Shown: positions 41,030 through 51,511, counted from the stretch's first letter. The stretch is DNA of 64,000 nt from Lithodes maja (GCA_037953745.1 JBAKBP010006579.1:45141-109140); one strand, 5' to 3'. A program made the numbers and translations. The notes: generated by a model from the sequence alone, not told the origin.

Positions 41030-42564
41030 TATTTTTTTTTGTCTGTGTGATTGAGGGAGGCAAAAGGCAGAATTGCCTATAGCGAGTGCCTCCCCCATAG
41101 TTGAAAGAGTGACAGGGCCAAAATCAAGGGACGATCGAGCCAAAATGCCTGGACACACGGAGTTTGAAGCAATTTAAGTCATAGGAAGAGGGAAAGACTG
41201 ATTCTGGGAGAGAGTTCCAGAGCTCAGCTGTTGAGTAGAAGAAAGTTTGAGAGTAACGTTTCACTCTTGGGTTAGAGAGTTGCACAGAGTAGGGGTGGGA
41301 TTGAGTTGCAAGACGGGTACCACGTGCCCTACGTAAAGGAGGTGGTATGCACTGGGAAAGCTCTGAGGAACACTGATTATTATAGTAGCGATAGAATAGC
41401 GAGAGAGATGCAACATTGCGGCGGAGAGAGAGAGAGATTGCAGAGAGTTGGTGAGTGGACGGGAGTTAATGATACGAAAGGTCTTCCTTTCAACTTTGTC
41501 TAGGTGAGTGGTGTGAGAGGAACCTTCCCACACATGTGAACAATACTCAATACAAGGACGCACTATGCCCCTGTACAGAGCAAGAAGCTGTGCTGGGGAA
41601 AAGAACCCCCTAAGGCGGTTGAGCACACCCAGCTTCTGGGAGGCTGCCTTAGCAAGACTGGTAATATGGTCCTTCCAAATGAGAGCAGAAGAAAAAGAGA
41701 CGCCAAGAATATTGAGAGAAGATGAAGGGTTAATTTTTGTATTGTTGAAGAATAAGGGATAGTCCGCTGGGAGATCCTGACGGGTAGATAGATGGAGAAA
41801 TTGGGTTTTGGAAGCATTAAAGGTAACAAGGTTTTCTCTGCCCCAATTGGAGATAGTATTTAGATCAGAATTAAAGATTTCTATGGCTTCATTACGTTTG
41901 TCGTTAAGGGATTGCTGGCTGGGGCGTTCTGAAAAACTAATGGAGTAGTGTAAGGTTGAGTCGTCTGCGTATGAATGGATGGGAATTAAGGTACAGTTAA
42001 GGAGATCATTTATAAAAATTAGAAAGAAAATAGGGGATAGGACAGAGCCCTGAGGAACACCAGAGTTTATAGGGTGAGGAAGTGAACAATGGCCGTCCAC
42101 AACCGCGGCTATGGAACGGCTGGAAAGGAAATTAGAGACAAAGGCACAGATGGAGGGATAGAAACCGAAGGAGGGTAGTTTAGAAATTAAAGATTTGTGC
42201 CAGACTCTATCGAAAGCTTTCGATATGTCTAGTGCAATAGAAAAAGTCTCACCGAAGTCCCGAAAGGAGGATGACCAAGTGTTAGTAAGATATGAAAGAA
42301 GATCACCAGTAGAGCGACCCTTAATGAAGCCATACTGGCGATCTGAGAGCAGATTATAAGAAGAGAAATGCTTAAGAAATTTGGAAGCAAGAATAGTTTC
42401 AAAAACTTTAGAAAGACAAGAGATGAGAGCAATTGGACGATAGTTGGAGGGTTGAGAGCGGTCACCCTTCTTTGGGACAGGTTGAATGTGAGCAAACTTC
42501 CAGCATGAAGGGACGACGTTAGAGGATAGACAGAGACGAAAGAGTTTTCCTAGGCAGGGAGTCA

Positions 42565-42598
<34 letters not shown>
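41030..42598 (-). mobile_element. 5'-truncated LINE inserted in an AT microsatellite
   Basis: The reverse-transcriptase frame (41261-42568) is followed on the minus strand by a ~230-bp 3' UTR (CTTAAATTGCTTCAAAC, TGCCTCCCTCAATCAC). It ends in poly(A) at 41033-41041. AT repeats flank both sides (40995-41030 and 42568-42598). UTR fragments recur at 20836 and 22636. Confidence 0.85.
41261..42568 (-). CDS. LINE reverse transcriptase, 5'-truncated ORF2
   Basis: An intact open frame of 435 codons covers most of a non-LTR reverse transcriptase. It contains IQPVPKKGDRSQPSNYRPIA (domain 1), FIKGRSTGDLLSYL, ALDISKAFDRVWH (first catalytic Asp), SGVPQGSVLSP, SYADDSTLHYS (YADD catalytic pair), LVTFNASKTQFL and a LNILGV block. 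The connector YRGIVRPCIEYCSHVW and a Cys-poor tail follow. The enzyme would copy element RNA at nicked target DNA. The endonuclease domain and ORF1 are absent because the element begins inside the RT domain at the AT tract, so it cannot move on its own. No stop or frameshift interrupts what remains, pointing to a young copy. Jockey-superfamily affinity is inferred by motif style. Confidence 0.88.
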
Positions 42599-42599
<1 letters not shown>

Positions 42600-42835
42600 T
42601 ATATCTTACTAATGCAGGTTGGGTAATTAGTATTATTTCGCGTAGCCAAAACTGTCATATTAGTATTTCTGACTGGTTTGATTCAGACAGGCATACGTAA
42701 CTCTTCTAACTCTAGTGAAGGTACTTAGCCTAGAACAGAAACACAAAGGACAACTTATGGGTTTTTATTAATGCAAAACACACAGAGTAATATATATGAG
42801 GAACAATACACATTCTATACATACTGGCTTTATGA

Positions 42836-43208
42836 TTAAGGGGAGATGGTTCACTTTTTGGTCGATGTTTTCATATATTAATTATTTTTCTAGTTGCCTC
42901 CCTTACACCTCCATCCAACTTAAAAAATACATCCATTAGATCACCCCTGTAGATAAATTATTACAATTTTCGGTAGAATTATTTTCCGGCCGATGGCCGG
43001 TTCTTCCAAAATTACAGGCTCACTTATCGTTTGCCAGGAAAATAATTGACACCTAAATAGCATGAAAGGTCCTAATATTGATAAGGAAATGGGGTGAAAG
43101 GTCTTAAAATCGACAATCTAATGGGGCAAACATCTCAAAATCTGAAAACTAATGGGGCTAAGCATAAGGGAGAAGAGGGTCTAGAAAAACAACCCATCTC
43201 CCCTTTAA
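42836..43208 (-). repeat. Family A MITE, complete, reverse
   Basis: TTAAGGGGAGATGGTTCAC to ATCTCCCCTTTAA, with GGCCGATGGCCGG and GGCTCACTTATCGTTTGCC inside. Confidence 0.86.
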
Positions 43209-43310
43209 GAAATTACAGACATATATATCCAAGGTATGACCTGCAGAGGAGAATGAACATACAAGTGTGCAGTATAACTTAATACAAATAATATTGGTAT
43301 AAGAAGCGCA

Positions 43311-43499
43311 AACGAATTTGACTATAATCTTGATCCCGGTCCTCTCTGTAACTTAAAAGGGCCTAGAGCAAACTGGCTGTAAATATCCACACCTATTTCC
43401 TGGTGAACTCTTCCCAAATGATTGAAATGTCAGGACGATTGTTTTCATTAATTTCGAGTTATAAGAAGTTAACGGGTCAAGATTATTGTCAAGTTCGCT
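43311..43499. repeat. Element B'': family B core with a third terminus type
   Basis: ACGAATTTGACTATAATCTTG at the left and CAAGATTATTGTCAAGTTCGC at the right are inverted repeats. Between them are CTCTGTAACTTAAAAGGGCC, GGCTGTAAATATCCACACC and CTTCCCAAATG of the family B core. Confidence 0.8.
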
Positions 43500-43532
43500 G
43501 GTGCTACCTTCAGTATAGTGTGACAGTTGCCA

Positions 43533-43640
43533 AGGAACTGGAGTTCTCAATAAGGGGCTTCAGTCCTGACGCTATTCTTGACTTACAGTGTGCTGGCTTA
43601 ATAATCCAGAAGGGTTCATAGCCTCTGAAGTCTTATTTTA
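43533..43640 (+). repeat. Repeat I, uninterrupted
   Basis: GGAGTTCTCAATAAGGGGC, CTGACGCTATTCTTGACTTAC, CCAGAAGGGTTCATAGCCTC. Confidence 0.78.
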
Positions 43641-43652
43641 ACTAAGTGACAG

Positions 43653-43801
43653 TTAACCCCTTCTCTACCGGCGACGTCTTTGTATGTTTATTCTAGCTAC
43701 TGTTAGACGATGTTATTCAGTATAAAAGGGCCTCTGCAAAAAATCGTCAAATTATAGCTGGAATAAACATCCAAAGACGTAGCCTGTAAAGAAGGTGTTA
43801 A
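43653..43801 (+). repeat. Family C MITE, short form
   Basis: TTAACCCCTTCTCTACCGGCGACGTC to AGACGTAGCCTGTAAAGAAGG with TTAA at both ends and about 60 bp missing internally. Confidence 0.83.
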
Positions 43802-43950
43802 TGGTGTAAATGCGAGTGTTGTGTTATCAAAGTATTTTACAGAGATAGTTACATTTCCATTAATCAAGGCAGAATTTTCTTGGGAGTATAAGGTATAATT
43901 ATCCGTAGCAAGGGTAGCAAATGGGATAGTAGTGGGTAGACACAGTATCT

Positions 43951-43994
<44 letters not shown>

Positions 43995-44332
43995 TTTAAT
44001 TGGGAAGGCCATCAGCCCATCAGAACTATTAGGCCAATCTGAGTAAGGAACCCAGGGTGGTATTCTTAAACAATTCTTTCCCTTAGGAGCGCTGGTAAAA
44101 AGGCGTCATGGTGGTGAAGGGGTTAAGTATACGCATATATTAGAGATAACACGAACATCTGCTAACCTTAACAGAGCCAAAAAAAAAAAAAAAAAAAAAT
44201 GCCATAGCTCTTAACCCATTCTATAGATATATGCATACACTGTATACTTTACATACACATAATTTCTGTAAATATAATACTAGGATACAAGCTACATTCA
44301 TTATTTACATGCTTTCCATGACATAAGCACGA
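43802..44332. other. Non-coding stretch with poly(T)/poly(A) tracts and the inner duplication arm
   Basis: T run 43951-43992 and A run 44178-44199. 44245-44331 mirrors 38049-38125 of the inverted DEG/ENaC duplication. No gene was seen. Confidence 0.65.
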
Positions 44333-44551
44333 CTATAGTCAGTTTGATTTCAGCTGATGGTAAAATGATTCTCTTAACCACTGATTTCGCGATACTTAAT
44401 GGACATATATGGAACAACTTGGTCTCTACGTCATATTAAGGCCACATTTTCATAAATAACAACGTAATTCGCTACTTACTATTCATAATACCTGTATAAT
44501 CAAGATAGCGACATGATAAATTATCGTCAGCTGTAAATAAACAGAGTATAG
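44333..44551 (+). repeat. Family E MITE, complete
   Basis: CTATAGTCAGTTTGATTTC and AAATAAACAGAGTATAG termini. It is the empty-site reference for the family A insertion at 3889 (CTCTTAACCACTG). Confidence 0.86.
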
Positions 44552-44584
44552 TGATATAACGTAAAACATGTAGAAATGTGGTCA

Positions 44585-44768
44585 TTTGCGTGCAATCCAT
44601 TGTTAGACACAAGTAACACCCCGTTCTCAACATTAACCATCAATTACAAACCCCAATGTACTTGAATAAACTAATGAAAGCATAATTATGATCCTCCCGT
44701 GATTCGAACTCGGGACACCACACCCAGAACATAGGCATCTAAACCATTACACCACCAACACAGTACAA
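44585..44768 (-). repeat. tRNA-derived SINE
   Basis: On the minus strand TGGTGGTGTAATGGTTTAG (A box) and CGAGTTCGAATCACGGG (B box/T arm), then GAGGATCATAATTATGCTTTCATTAG and a GGGGTTTGTAATTGATGG tail. The anticodon arm is not recoverable. Confidence 0.72.
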
Positions 44769-45202
44769 CACATACAAGTAATAATTAAACATCATCAGTA
44801 TTTATTTGGTGAGACCCCTGTTAGGTGTAGAGTAGAGTACCTTTACAGAGGGAGTAATGTACAGTAGAGTGCCTTTATAGAGAGAGTTCCACCATTGGGG
44901 GACCTGGGAGTCAGAAACAATATGGTGGCCGGGGACGTAAGTGCCCTGATAGATATACAGTAGATTGATAATTGATATAGATTGCGAAAACATTGTTATA
45001 AAACATTTAAATTAAGGTATGTATATAAGCTGAAATATGAATTATAAATATAATGGTATGCTATGGGGTAAAGCGTGGGATAGAAACAATATGGCGTCCG
45101 TAAGTCAGGATGACCCTAGCCTCTCATACAGGTGCCCTATAGTCTACTGTAGAGAACCATAGTAAGAAAGGTTACCCATAGGTTTATCTGGTACCTCTAT
45201 GG
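44769..45202. other. Non-coding stretch without a recognisable gene
   Basis: AGTAGAGTRCCTTTA and ACAATATGG-type motifs repeat (44825-44880; 44917-45095) but form no clear array. Confidence 0.55.
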
Positions 45203-45483
45203 GAGAGTTTTTTATTATAATTTTATTGTATTATTTATTATTATTATTTTTTGTTATAGTTTGCTCTCTAAACATCCATCAAGCTTAGATAATACCCGCA
45301 AGACCTCCCTTTGAACTAGATTTGTGTTTTATCGGTAGAAATTGCCCCAGCAAAAGCCCGGTTCCTCCTCAATTCCAGGTTTGCTATCACTTGCCAGATA
45401 AACATTGAAAGGCCATAAAACTGACAAAGAAATGGGGTGAAAAGTCTTAAGATTGCCAAACTAACGGTGTGAACGTCTTAACC
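45203..45483 (-). repeat. Family A MITE, degraded, reverse
   Basis: CATCCATCAAGCTTAGATAA, GTTTGCTATCACTTGCCAG and GTGTGAACGTCTTAA. Confidence 0.7.
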
Positions 45484-45890
45484 CTTTCACTGTGGGCGAA
45501 GTACTGGTACGTCCAATGTAAACAAAGCATATTGCGGGCGACGTAACCATACTTTTTGGTATTACCGGCTTATTTGGCAGCACCGAGCTGATCCGTTTGT
45601 TGCTAGATGCTTCCATAAGCTTCTAAGCACCCCACACATACATCAGTCTGCTCCAAGAATCGGTTGTGATAGGATTTGTGATTATATAATTGGACTCTTC
45701 ATGATTAGGAGCTCTAAGAAACAATATACAGTCGTAATGGAAATAATTGGACAGGCTCAAATTTGTGTGAAGGTTAGTGCATGATCGAAGGAATTTACGC
45801 AGGCCGCCTGTACAATCTGTTTGCTCGTCTGGCCATTGAAGTTCCGCCCACCTCCCATGCACCGTAAGGCCAAGCCTGTGAATGTCTAAC
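45484..45890. other. Non-coding stretch downstream of the channel gene
   Basis: It opens TTAACCCTTTCACTGTGGG, reminiscent of TTAA-type elements, with a GGTACGTC motif. No open frame was recognised. Confidence 0.5.
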
Positions 45891-45896
45891 TTTATT
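45891..45896 (-). terminator. Candidate polyadenylation signal AATAAA
   Basis: AATAAA on the minus strand lies about 67 nt after the stop codon of the DEG/ENaC gene, a normal spacing for a short 3' UTR. At the decayed copy this region is displaced by a family B MITE. Confidence 0.5.
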
Positions 45897-45962
45897 TATG
45901 CTGAGAACTGTCCTTGTCGGGAGACCTTAAACAGTTAGCAGATTCAAGCTACCAAACATTAC

Positions 45963-48900
45963 TTAATTAATCTTTTTTAAAGAATACTTGTAACCAGCCA
46001 TCAATAATGAGAGAAGTGACACCCCCAGCATCATGCCCAACACCCCACCAAGATCACTCAACAACTGGGACAGGAGGTACCCGTCAACCCCAGTCGCCAC
46101 TTGTTGAAGTACTGTATCAAATTGAACATTTATACCATTATGATAAGTACTAGCAGAAAATTTGACTGGAATTTGTGACATCCACTTTTCTGTCATTCCA
46201 GCTTTAACTTCAAATATTGTATTAACTCTTGGTCTGCATCGCTGTTTACACATACTAGCGTAGCTATCATTAAGCAAGGAGTAAGTAAGTCGAGGGGATG
46301 ATTTTAGTTTCCAGAGTTTAGTAATGAATGTTGTGAACTTAGTCATGTTACAGGGCAGCAGGTCCTGGCGCCAGGTGACCCAGGGTAAGGAACAGTCCAA
46401 TTGGTCGACCAGGCCGTCATCCAGACATCGTAACACACAGCCTCCTTGGTCTTCTCTCACACCTACATCACTCCTCCACCGGGTCATTTTTGTTACTTTG
46501 AAATCTTGTGCAGTGAATATGTCTGATGAAATAAACTCTGCCATAGGCGAATCCTCTTGACTGTGAATAATGGCATAGACATCTGGATGTGTTTCACTGT
46601 TGGTGACAACACCATTTCCAGAAGTTACATATATACTGTACTTATACTTTACACTGTCTCCCTTTGGATATATAGACAAAAAACACTTCAAACATTGGTG
46701 AAGGCTCGACTTGAAAGTGGCGTTGCTGCACTCAAAATAGCTTAAAAAGCTATCTACATCTCGAAGATCAACCTGTCTCGCAAGATGGTTTACGTGCCAA
46801 GAAGCAGCCGTCCAGAGATGACTCGGGGTAGTGGAAGAATTAGGTAGGTCCTGCAGCAAGTTGGTGATGGCATCCTGTCTGTCCTGGAGGTCCATCTTCC
46901 TTACCTTACCATAACCATCCCCCAGTCCAGCTGACACCAACAGCTGGCTCAGGTTGACGGGTGGCCAGCTGCAGAAAGTAACGGAAGGAAGGTCTTGGAC
47001 TTTCAATGGGATGTTATTTGTAGTGACGAAAATGGGATGGTTATATAAGTATCTGCGTAACAACAAAATGCATACTATCGTAGAAGATACTATAACAGTT
47101 CCAACATAGAGAATAGTCATTACATTAATGACAGTCTTTTTCATTTTCTGGAATATTGTAGCAGACCAATTTATGGATCTAATTTCAAGCAAACTCATAA
47201 ATGAATATCCTAAATACAATCCAATAATTCCCCCAATGCTACAAATTAAGTGAAGTGGTGTGATGCGAAACTCTTCATCAAATCTCATTTTTAGATTCCC
47301 TATGTATCTCAGTGAAATGTTTGTTTTAATGTCTTTTGAGAAGCAGCCTTGAGTGTATTCGTTGATTAAACTACTTTGGAACATGTATTTAGTTTGTGTA
47401 AATGCTAAGTCTTGGTGTGTACAAAGAGGCAGGTCACTGATGGGTGCCAAGGGAAGGTCACGTGCCGCTGCCTGTTGTTCAAGGCAGGTCAACACAGGGT
47501 CATGTTCCGGCTGGTGGTCAATGATGCGACAACCAGTAAGATGAGTAAGTAAATGACTAGAGGCAAACTTAAACAAATCAAGTGAATCAATATGCTCAAT
47601 ACTTGTGTGTAATGATGAAGATTCTAAACTGACTGATAACAACCTTGGTTGATCGAAGAAATCATATAGAGTCAATCCGAATTGAAGAGCAGCACCCATT
47701 GTAACTAATATGACTCCAGTTAATTTTGTCAGGTGAACAACAGTGGAAGGGTTGTTTGTGCACAATCTGCTGGATGGTATTAATCTTAGAATTTTCTTTG
47801 AGAGAAACTCACATATGTATATCCAAAGATCAAGTAGAGATACACCTAGCAATATGCCGAGACTTCCACCCACATCAGCCAAGAAAGAAGTTAGAGGATA
47901 CACTTTCATCTCCTTAAAGTACATTTTGCCGGACAGTAAATGCAGATTCATTATATTGTCTACCTCGTCGGATTCTTGGATCTTCCATCTAGTTTCTCTT
48001 TGGCGAGGTTTACACAATGTACTGCAATGCTGCAAATCATTTCTTGTGAGGAAGGGTAGTAAATACCAATATTGATCAAGTAGAGTTATACATAAGTCTT
48101 TTAATGGCCTGTTTAAGAATCCATCATAGATAGGTTGACATTTAACTTTCTTCTCTGCTGGAATCATTGTGCAATGGTGAAAGCAATTTGATGAATCATA
48201 ATCATTTGTATGATCAATAATGCGAGTAAACTCATACTGTTCTATTGAGTAATTATAGGAAGAAGTACGATATTCTGGAACATGCACTTGCATCTCTGTA
48301 TGTGTCGATGTACTGGATAAGTAAGCAAATTTTAAAAAGAGTGTGCCAGCTAGAAACTGTTGCCAAGTGCAGGAAGAGTTGCAGTGTTTCAGAACAGCTG
48401 TGCAATCTTCTGGACTGTTGTATGTCTTCCTGATTCCCCCATCCATCCACCAACATGGCTCTAGGCTCGGAGGAAGCTTACGCAGCTTCATACTCAGCTT
48501 GGGTCCATGTTTTCTGGCCCAAGGGGGTGCATTGAAAGTGAGACAAGGTCCCAGTGGAAGGTAGGACCGCCGCCATAATGTTAAAGTTGCCGTATTACTG
48601 TCGTATATCTCATGAATGTTACCAACTTGTACTTCCTCCACCAGGTCCTCTACCCGCCAGGCCGCCGCCTTCACCAGCTCCTCACCAGTCATCTCTCCGT
48701 CAATACCGACCATTTTATCTATGTTATCATTCAGTTCAGACAGGGATTCGGTTGTTGTGTTAACTCCAAGCTCGGATAATCGTGAAGGGTCAAATGGAGG
48801 CCATGCGCAGACAGTAATTGGAGGAAAGCTTGGTGGGATATCATTTATCCTTTTGACTGTGAAAACAGTGACATTTTTCTGGTAATTACTTAGGCTGAAG

Positions 48901-49022
48901 CTGACGTGATAAAGAAACAAAGCCAGCGCAGTGATCGTGATCATAGCCACAGCCGCATTTCGAAAAGTCAAGTGGATAATTTTGGCAGCCCATGGTGGAC
49001 CACAAGAGCCCCACGACCTCAT
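45963..49022 (-). CDS. Three-module DEG/ENaC-family ion channel (single polypeptide)
   Basis: One intronless 1019-codon frame; the first ATG is at 49022 and an in-frame TAA lies upstream. Module 1 (about 1-420): TM1 24-44 (ALALFLYHVSFSL), FPPITVC 66-72, a Cys-rich extracellular part, TM2 379-407 (SFLADVGGSLGILLGVS, filter GVS 393-395). Module 2 (about 421-620): TM1 432-454, a short ~135-residue extracellular loop, TM2 591-613 (LICSIGGIIGLYLGYS, filter GYS 605-607). Module 3 (about 621-1019): TM1 633-655, LPSVTFC 678-684, Cys-rich domain, TM2 982-1008 (LLSDLGGVLGMMLGVS, filter GVS 1000-1002). The D-x-GG-x-x-G and GxS patterns are DEG/ENaC signatures. The family forms sodium-permeable plasma-membrane trimers of two-TM subunits; here three are linked with both linkers cytoplasmic. 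Ligand unknown. A single-exon gene is unusual for the family. Confidence 0.9.
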   Translation of the reverse strand: MRSWGSCGPPWAAKIIHLTFRNAAVAMITITALALFLYHVSFSLSNYQKNVTVFTVKRINDIPPSFPPITVCAWPPFDPSRLSELGVNTTTESLSELNDNIDKMVGIDGEMTGEELVKAAAWRVEDLVEEVQVGNIHEIYDSNTATLTLWRRSYLPLGPCLTFNAPPWARKHGPKLSMKLRKLPPSLEPCWWMDGGIRKTYNSPEDCTAVLKHCNSSCTWQQFLAGTLFLKFAYLSSTSTHTEMQVHVPEYRTSSYNYSIEQYEFTRIIDHTNDYDSSNCFHHCTMIPAEKKVKCQPIYDGFLNRPLKDLCITLLDQYWYLLPFLTRNDLQHCSTLCKPRQRETRWKIQESDEVDNIMNLHLLSGKMYFKEMKVYPLTSFLADVGGSLGILLGVSLLDLWIYICEFLSKKILRLIPSSRLCTNNPSTVVHLTKLTGVILVTMGAALQFGLTLYDFFDQPRLLSVSLESSSLHTSIEHIDSLDLFKFASSHLLTHLTGCRIIDHQPEHDPVLTCLEQQAAARDLPLAPISDLPLCTHQDLAFTQTKYMFQSSLINEYTQGCFSKDIKTNISLRYIGNLKMRFDEEFRITPLHLICSIGGIIGLYLGYSFMSLLEIRSINWSATIFQKMKKTVINVMTILYVGTVIVSSTIVCILLLRRYLYNHPIFVTTNNIPLKVQDLPSVTFCSWPPVNLSQLLVSAGLGDGYGKVRKMDLQDRQDAITNLLQDLPNSSTTPSHLWTAASWHVNHLARQVDLRDVDSFLSYFECSNATFKSSLHQCLKCFLSIYPKGDSVKYKYSIYVTSGNGVVTNSETHPDVYAIIHSQEDSPMAEFISSDIFTAQDFKVTKMTRWRSDVGVREDQGGCVLRCLDDGLVDQLDCSLPWVTWRQDLLPCNMTKFTTFITKLWKLKSSPRLTYSLLNDSYASMCKQRCRPRVNTIFEVKAGMTEKWMSQIPVKFSASTYHNGINVQFDTVLQQVATGVDGYLLSQLLSDLGGVLGMMLGVSLLSLLMAGYKYSLKKIN

Positions 49023-49413
49023 CGCTGCTAAGGTCTGATTACGACTGAGTATTAACAAACTCAGAAGTAATAATTATTGAGGGTTCTGGGGATGTATGGG
49101 CAATTACATAGTTCATTAATTACTTCGGCTTCAAAGGACTGCTGGTATCGATTGTGTTGGCATGAATGGACTTCATATTTTTGAAAATATTTATCTGCTA
49201 CACAACATCGTACATCACACATTGATCATAAATGAACAATAGATACATGATTGTTATTAATGTGGCACAGTGAAGAATGAAGCAACTTGAGTTATGGTCA
49301 ATATGAAGGGAAGAATACTGAGAAGATCTATAGCACCAATAACAAGAAGAGAATGATTAATAATAGTAACTGAGAAATGAGAAAGAAGAGGATATCAGAA
49401 AAATATGTATACA

Positions 49414-49457
<44 letters not shown>
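49023..49457. other. 5' flank of the channel gene, partly shared with the decayed copy
   Basis: 49059-49225 mirrors 34170-34308 (TAGCAGATAAATATTTTCAA, TCGATACCAGCAGTCCTTTGAAG, AAGTAATTAATGAACT), so the duplication includes leader sequence. No TATA box was recognised. AT repeats fill 49417-49457 up to the LTR. Confidence 0.65.
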
Positions 49458-49460
<3 letters not shown>

Positions 49461-51270
49461 GACGCACCCAGTGCGTGGCAACGTAACCTGATTGTACTCC
49501 TTGGTACTCCACTGTACCACCACGGTACCACGCTGTACCATGCTGGCTGCTTATATTGAGTGTGACAACGTATAACTATGTTCTTTGTATCTCTGCAAAG
49601 GTCTCGTCATTTGCTAACCAGTGGTGGGTTTTGTTTTAAGCCATGTCGAGACCTTCCATTTAATATGTAGTATCAATAGAGAAGTTGATAGATGAGATGA
49701 TAGGAATTCAGAGAGAGAGAGTGAGTTAGACTTCAGAGCGAGAGGGTAGCGGTGCGCCACGCTGCCGGGGGGGGGGGGGGTGGTTGCCAGACGTATGGAC
49801 CGGTTGGCAGCCCTGCGCTTATAGCTAGGTGCGACAGGGTTGGTAGTACATTGCCGCCTGCCTATGCTGCCTGGCTGCCCATGTTGTCGTACTGCACATT
49901 GCATGGAGGCTCGCTGTGTGTTCCATGATCAGGTTGCCTAGAACCTTTGAGATTCTAACATCCCTTGCCCTCTCTCCCAATTTCTCACGGTTGCACTCTT
50001 TCTCTCTGACGACATTACTCTCATTTCTTCTTCTCTCTATTTAAATGCATAACCTTCCCTTGAGGTCCTAAAGGAGTTTCAGCACTCACCTCTCGTATTA
50101 CTCTTAGGACAAGCATATATTAACATGTATTAGATTTAAGGGGTTAATGTGAACAGCGATCTTCTTGATGAGGATAGTTGGTGAACGTTCTACATGTTCA
50201 CGAGTTATATGCCCAGCTCATCATCCAATTTGTGACTAGACTAGTGCCATGTGTAAGAGCCCGACCATGCCCAGGAGTTGTCTGTAGAGGGGTGAGGACT
50301 TAGCCTTGATTTGCCTACCGAGCCAGGAGCGAGTGCAGTACCAGAGACTACAGCTCGCTCGTAGTGTCGGTATAGTAGAGTAACGTAATTTATCTGTCCT
50401 TGTGTTCTCTGCAGTCTTTTCCTGGGTTCTCGCTTTCGGTGCTGGGACTCGTTGTTCCTGTGACTTGGCCTGCTAGCTAGAACACATGGGGATGATGAGT
50501 GGGTTATATCTTTATTTTACTATGCATTGCAGCTCTCTTTAAGTTTATGTATGTAACACTTTACAGTACACATTACTCACACACAAGACAACACTATTAA
50601 TACTTTCATGTATCAATTAACTGCACTGTCGTTTTGCTGCTGTGTCCGGAGTTCTGTTGCGTAGGGCGCATACAGACTCAGAGGGGAGACAGAGTGAGAG
50701 AAGCGAAGTAGCCTATGCGGTAGTAGGCTACCGGCGCAGTACTGTTGCCTGCAACCTTTTAGTTATTCCAAGTATAGATTCATTATTACAATAAGTGACT
50801 ACTATTTATGTTCCTTCCATGTGTATTATTAGGTATCTACTGGATCATGAACATCTTGTATGCTACATGCTAGTGCATGTTAGTAGGGGACAGTTATTCT
50901 AGTGCACGCGCTTTCAAGTAGGCGTGTACATTTGTCATTTAGCATTTCACTGTCATACCTTTAGCCTGCTTCTATTCTACATTATTAGAGGCTTAATATT
51001 AACGTAGTTTCTTGAGTATTGCATTTCTTTAGTAATAACGTAACCTATAAATGTCTGAGGGAGTTTAGCCTCATAGCCTACCCCTGTTGTACACTTTCGC
51101 CGAGTTAAGGTACCTCGTTACCATAGACGATAACTCTGTAGGGCGTTGGTGCTTTTGTTGTCTGGAGCATATAGTATTTGGGACTGGAATCGAGCGTGTC
51201 GTTGTCACATAAGCCATTTCTGTCCTACGATCAAGAATCCCGAATATGTATTGCCGATCCAGCCGTAACA
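49458..51270 (+). repeat. 5' LTR, 1813 bp, uninterrupted
   Basis: TG..CA termini. It is nearly identical to the 3' LTR: by eye one substitution (50364 region), a different G-run length (49765-49781 region) and a local indel near 51040. It serves as the empty-site reference for the insertions in the 3' LTR. Confidence 0.95.
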
Positions 51271-51273
51271 AAA

Positions 51274-51291
51274 TGGCGACCTTGCACAAGA
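51274..51291 (+). promoter_or_regulatory. Primer-binding site
   Basis: TGGCGACCTTGCACAAG begins three bases after the LTR. TGG pairs with a tRNA 3' CCA, and the next base implies a tRNA with discriminator G. The tRNA was not identified. Confidence 0.75.
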
Positions 51292-51511
51292 TTCAGTAGT
51301 ATCCTATCACATGTTTTTTGGAGAACTATTCTATGCTACCTAGTAGAGCTGGCTAGAATTTTCTTGCATATTGGAGGAATTTTTATTGTGTCATTATTGT
51401 ATTGGTGGACTTGCAGATTGTTTCGTTAGGTGTCTAGAGTAGAGTCATTCAAGCATCTTTAACATTTTGTGAGTCGAGACTGCAATTAGTAATAAGCACT
51501 TCTTTTTTTTT

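Noticed and set aside
46324..48885. Several 60-110-codon plus-strand frames opposite the channel gene
   Set aside because: They are antisense shadows of the 1019-codon DEG/ENaC frame and recur at equivalent places in the other copy.
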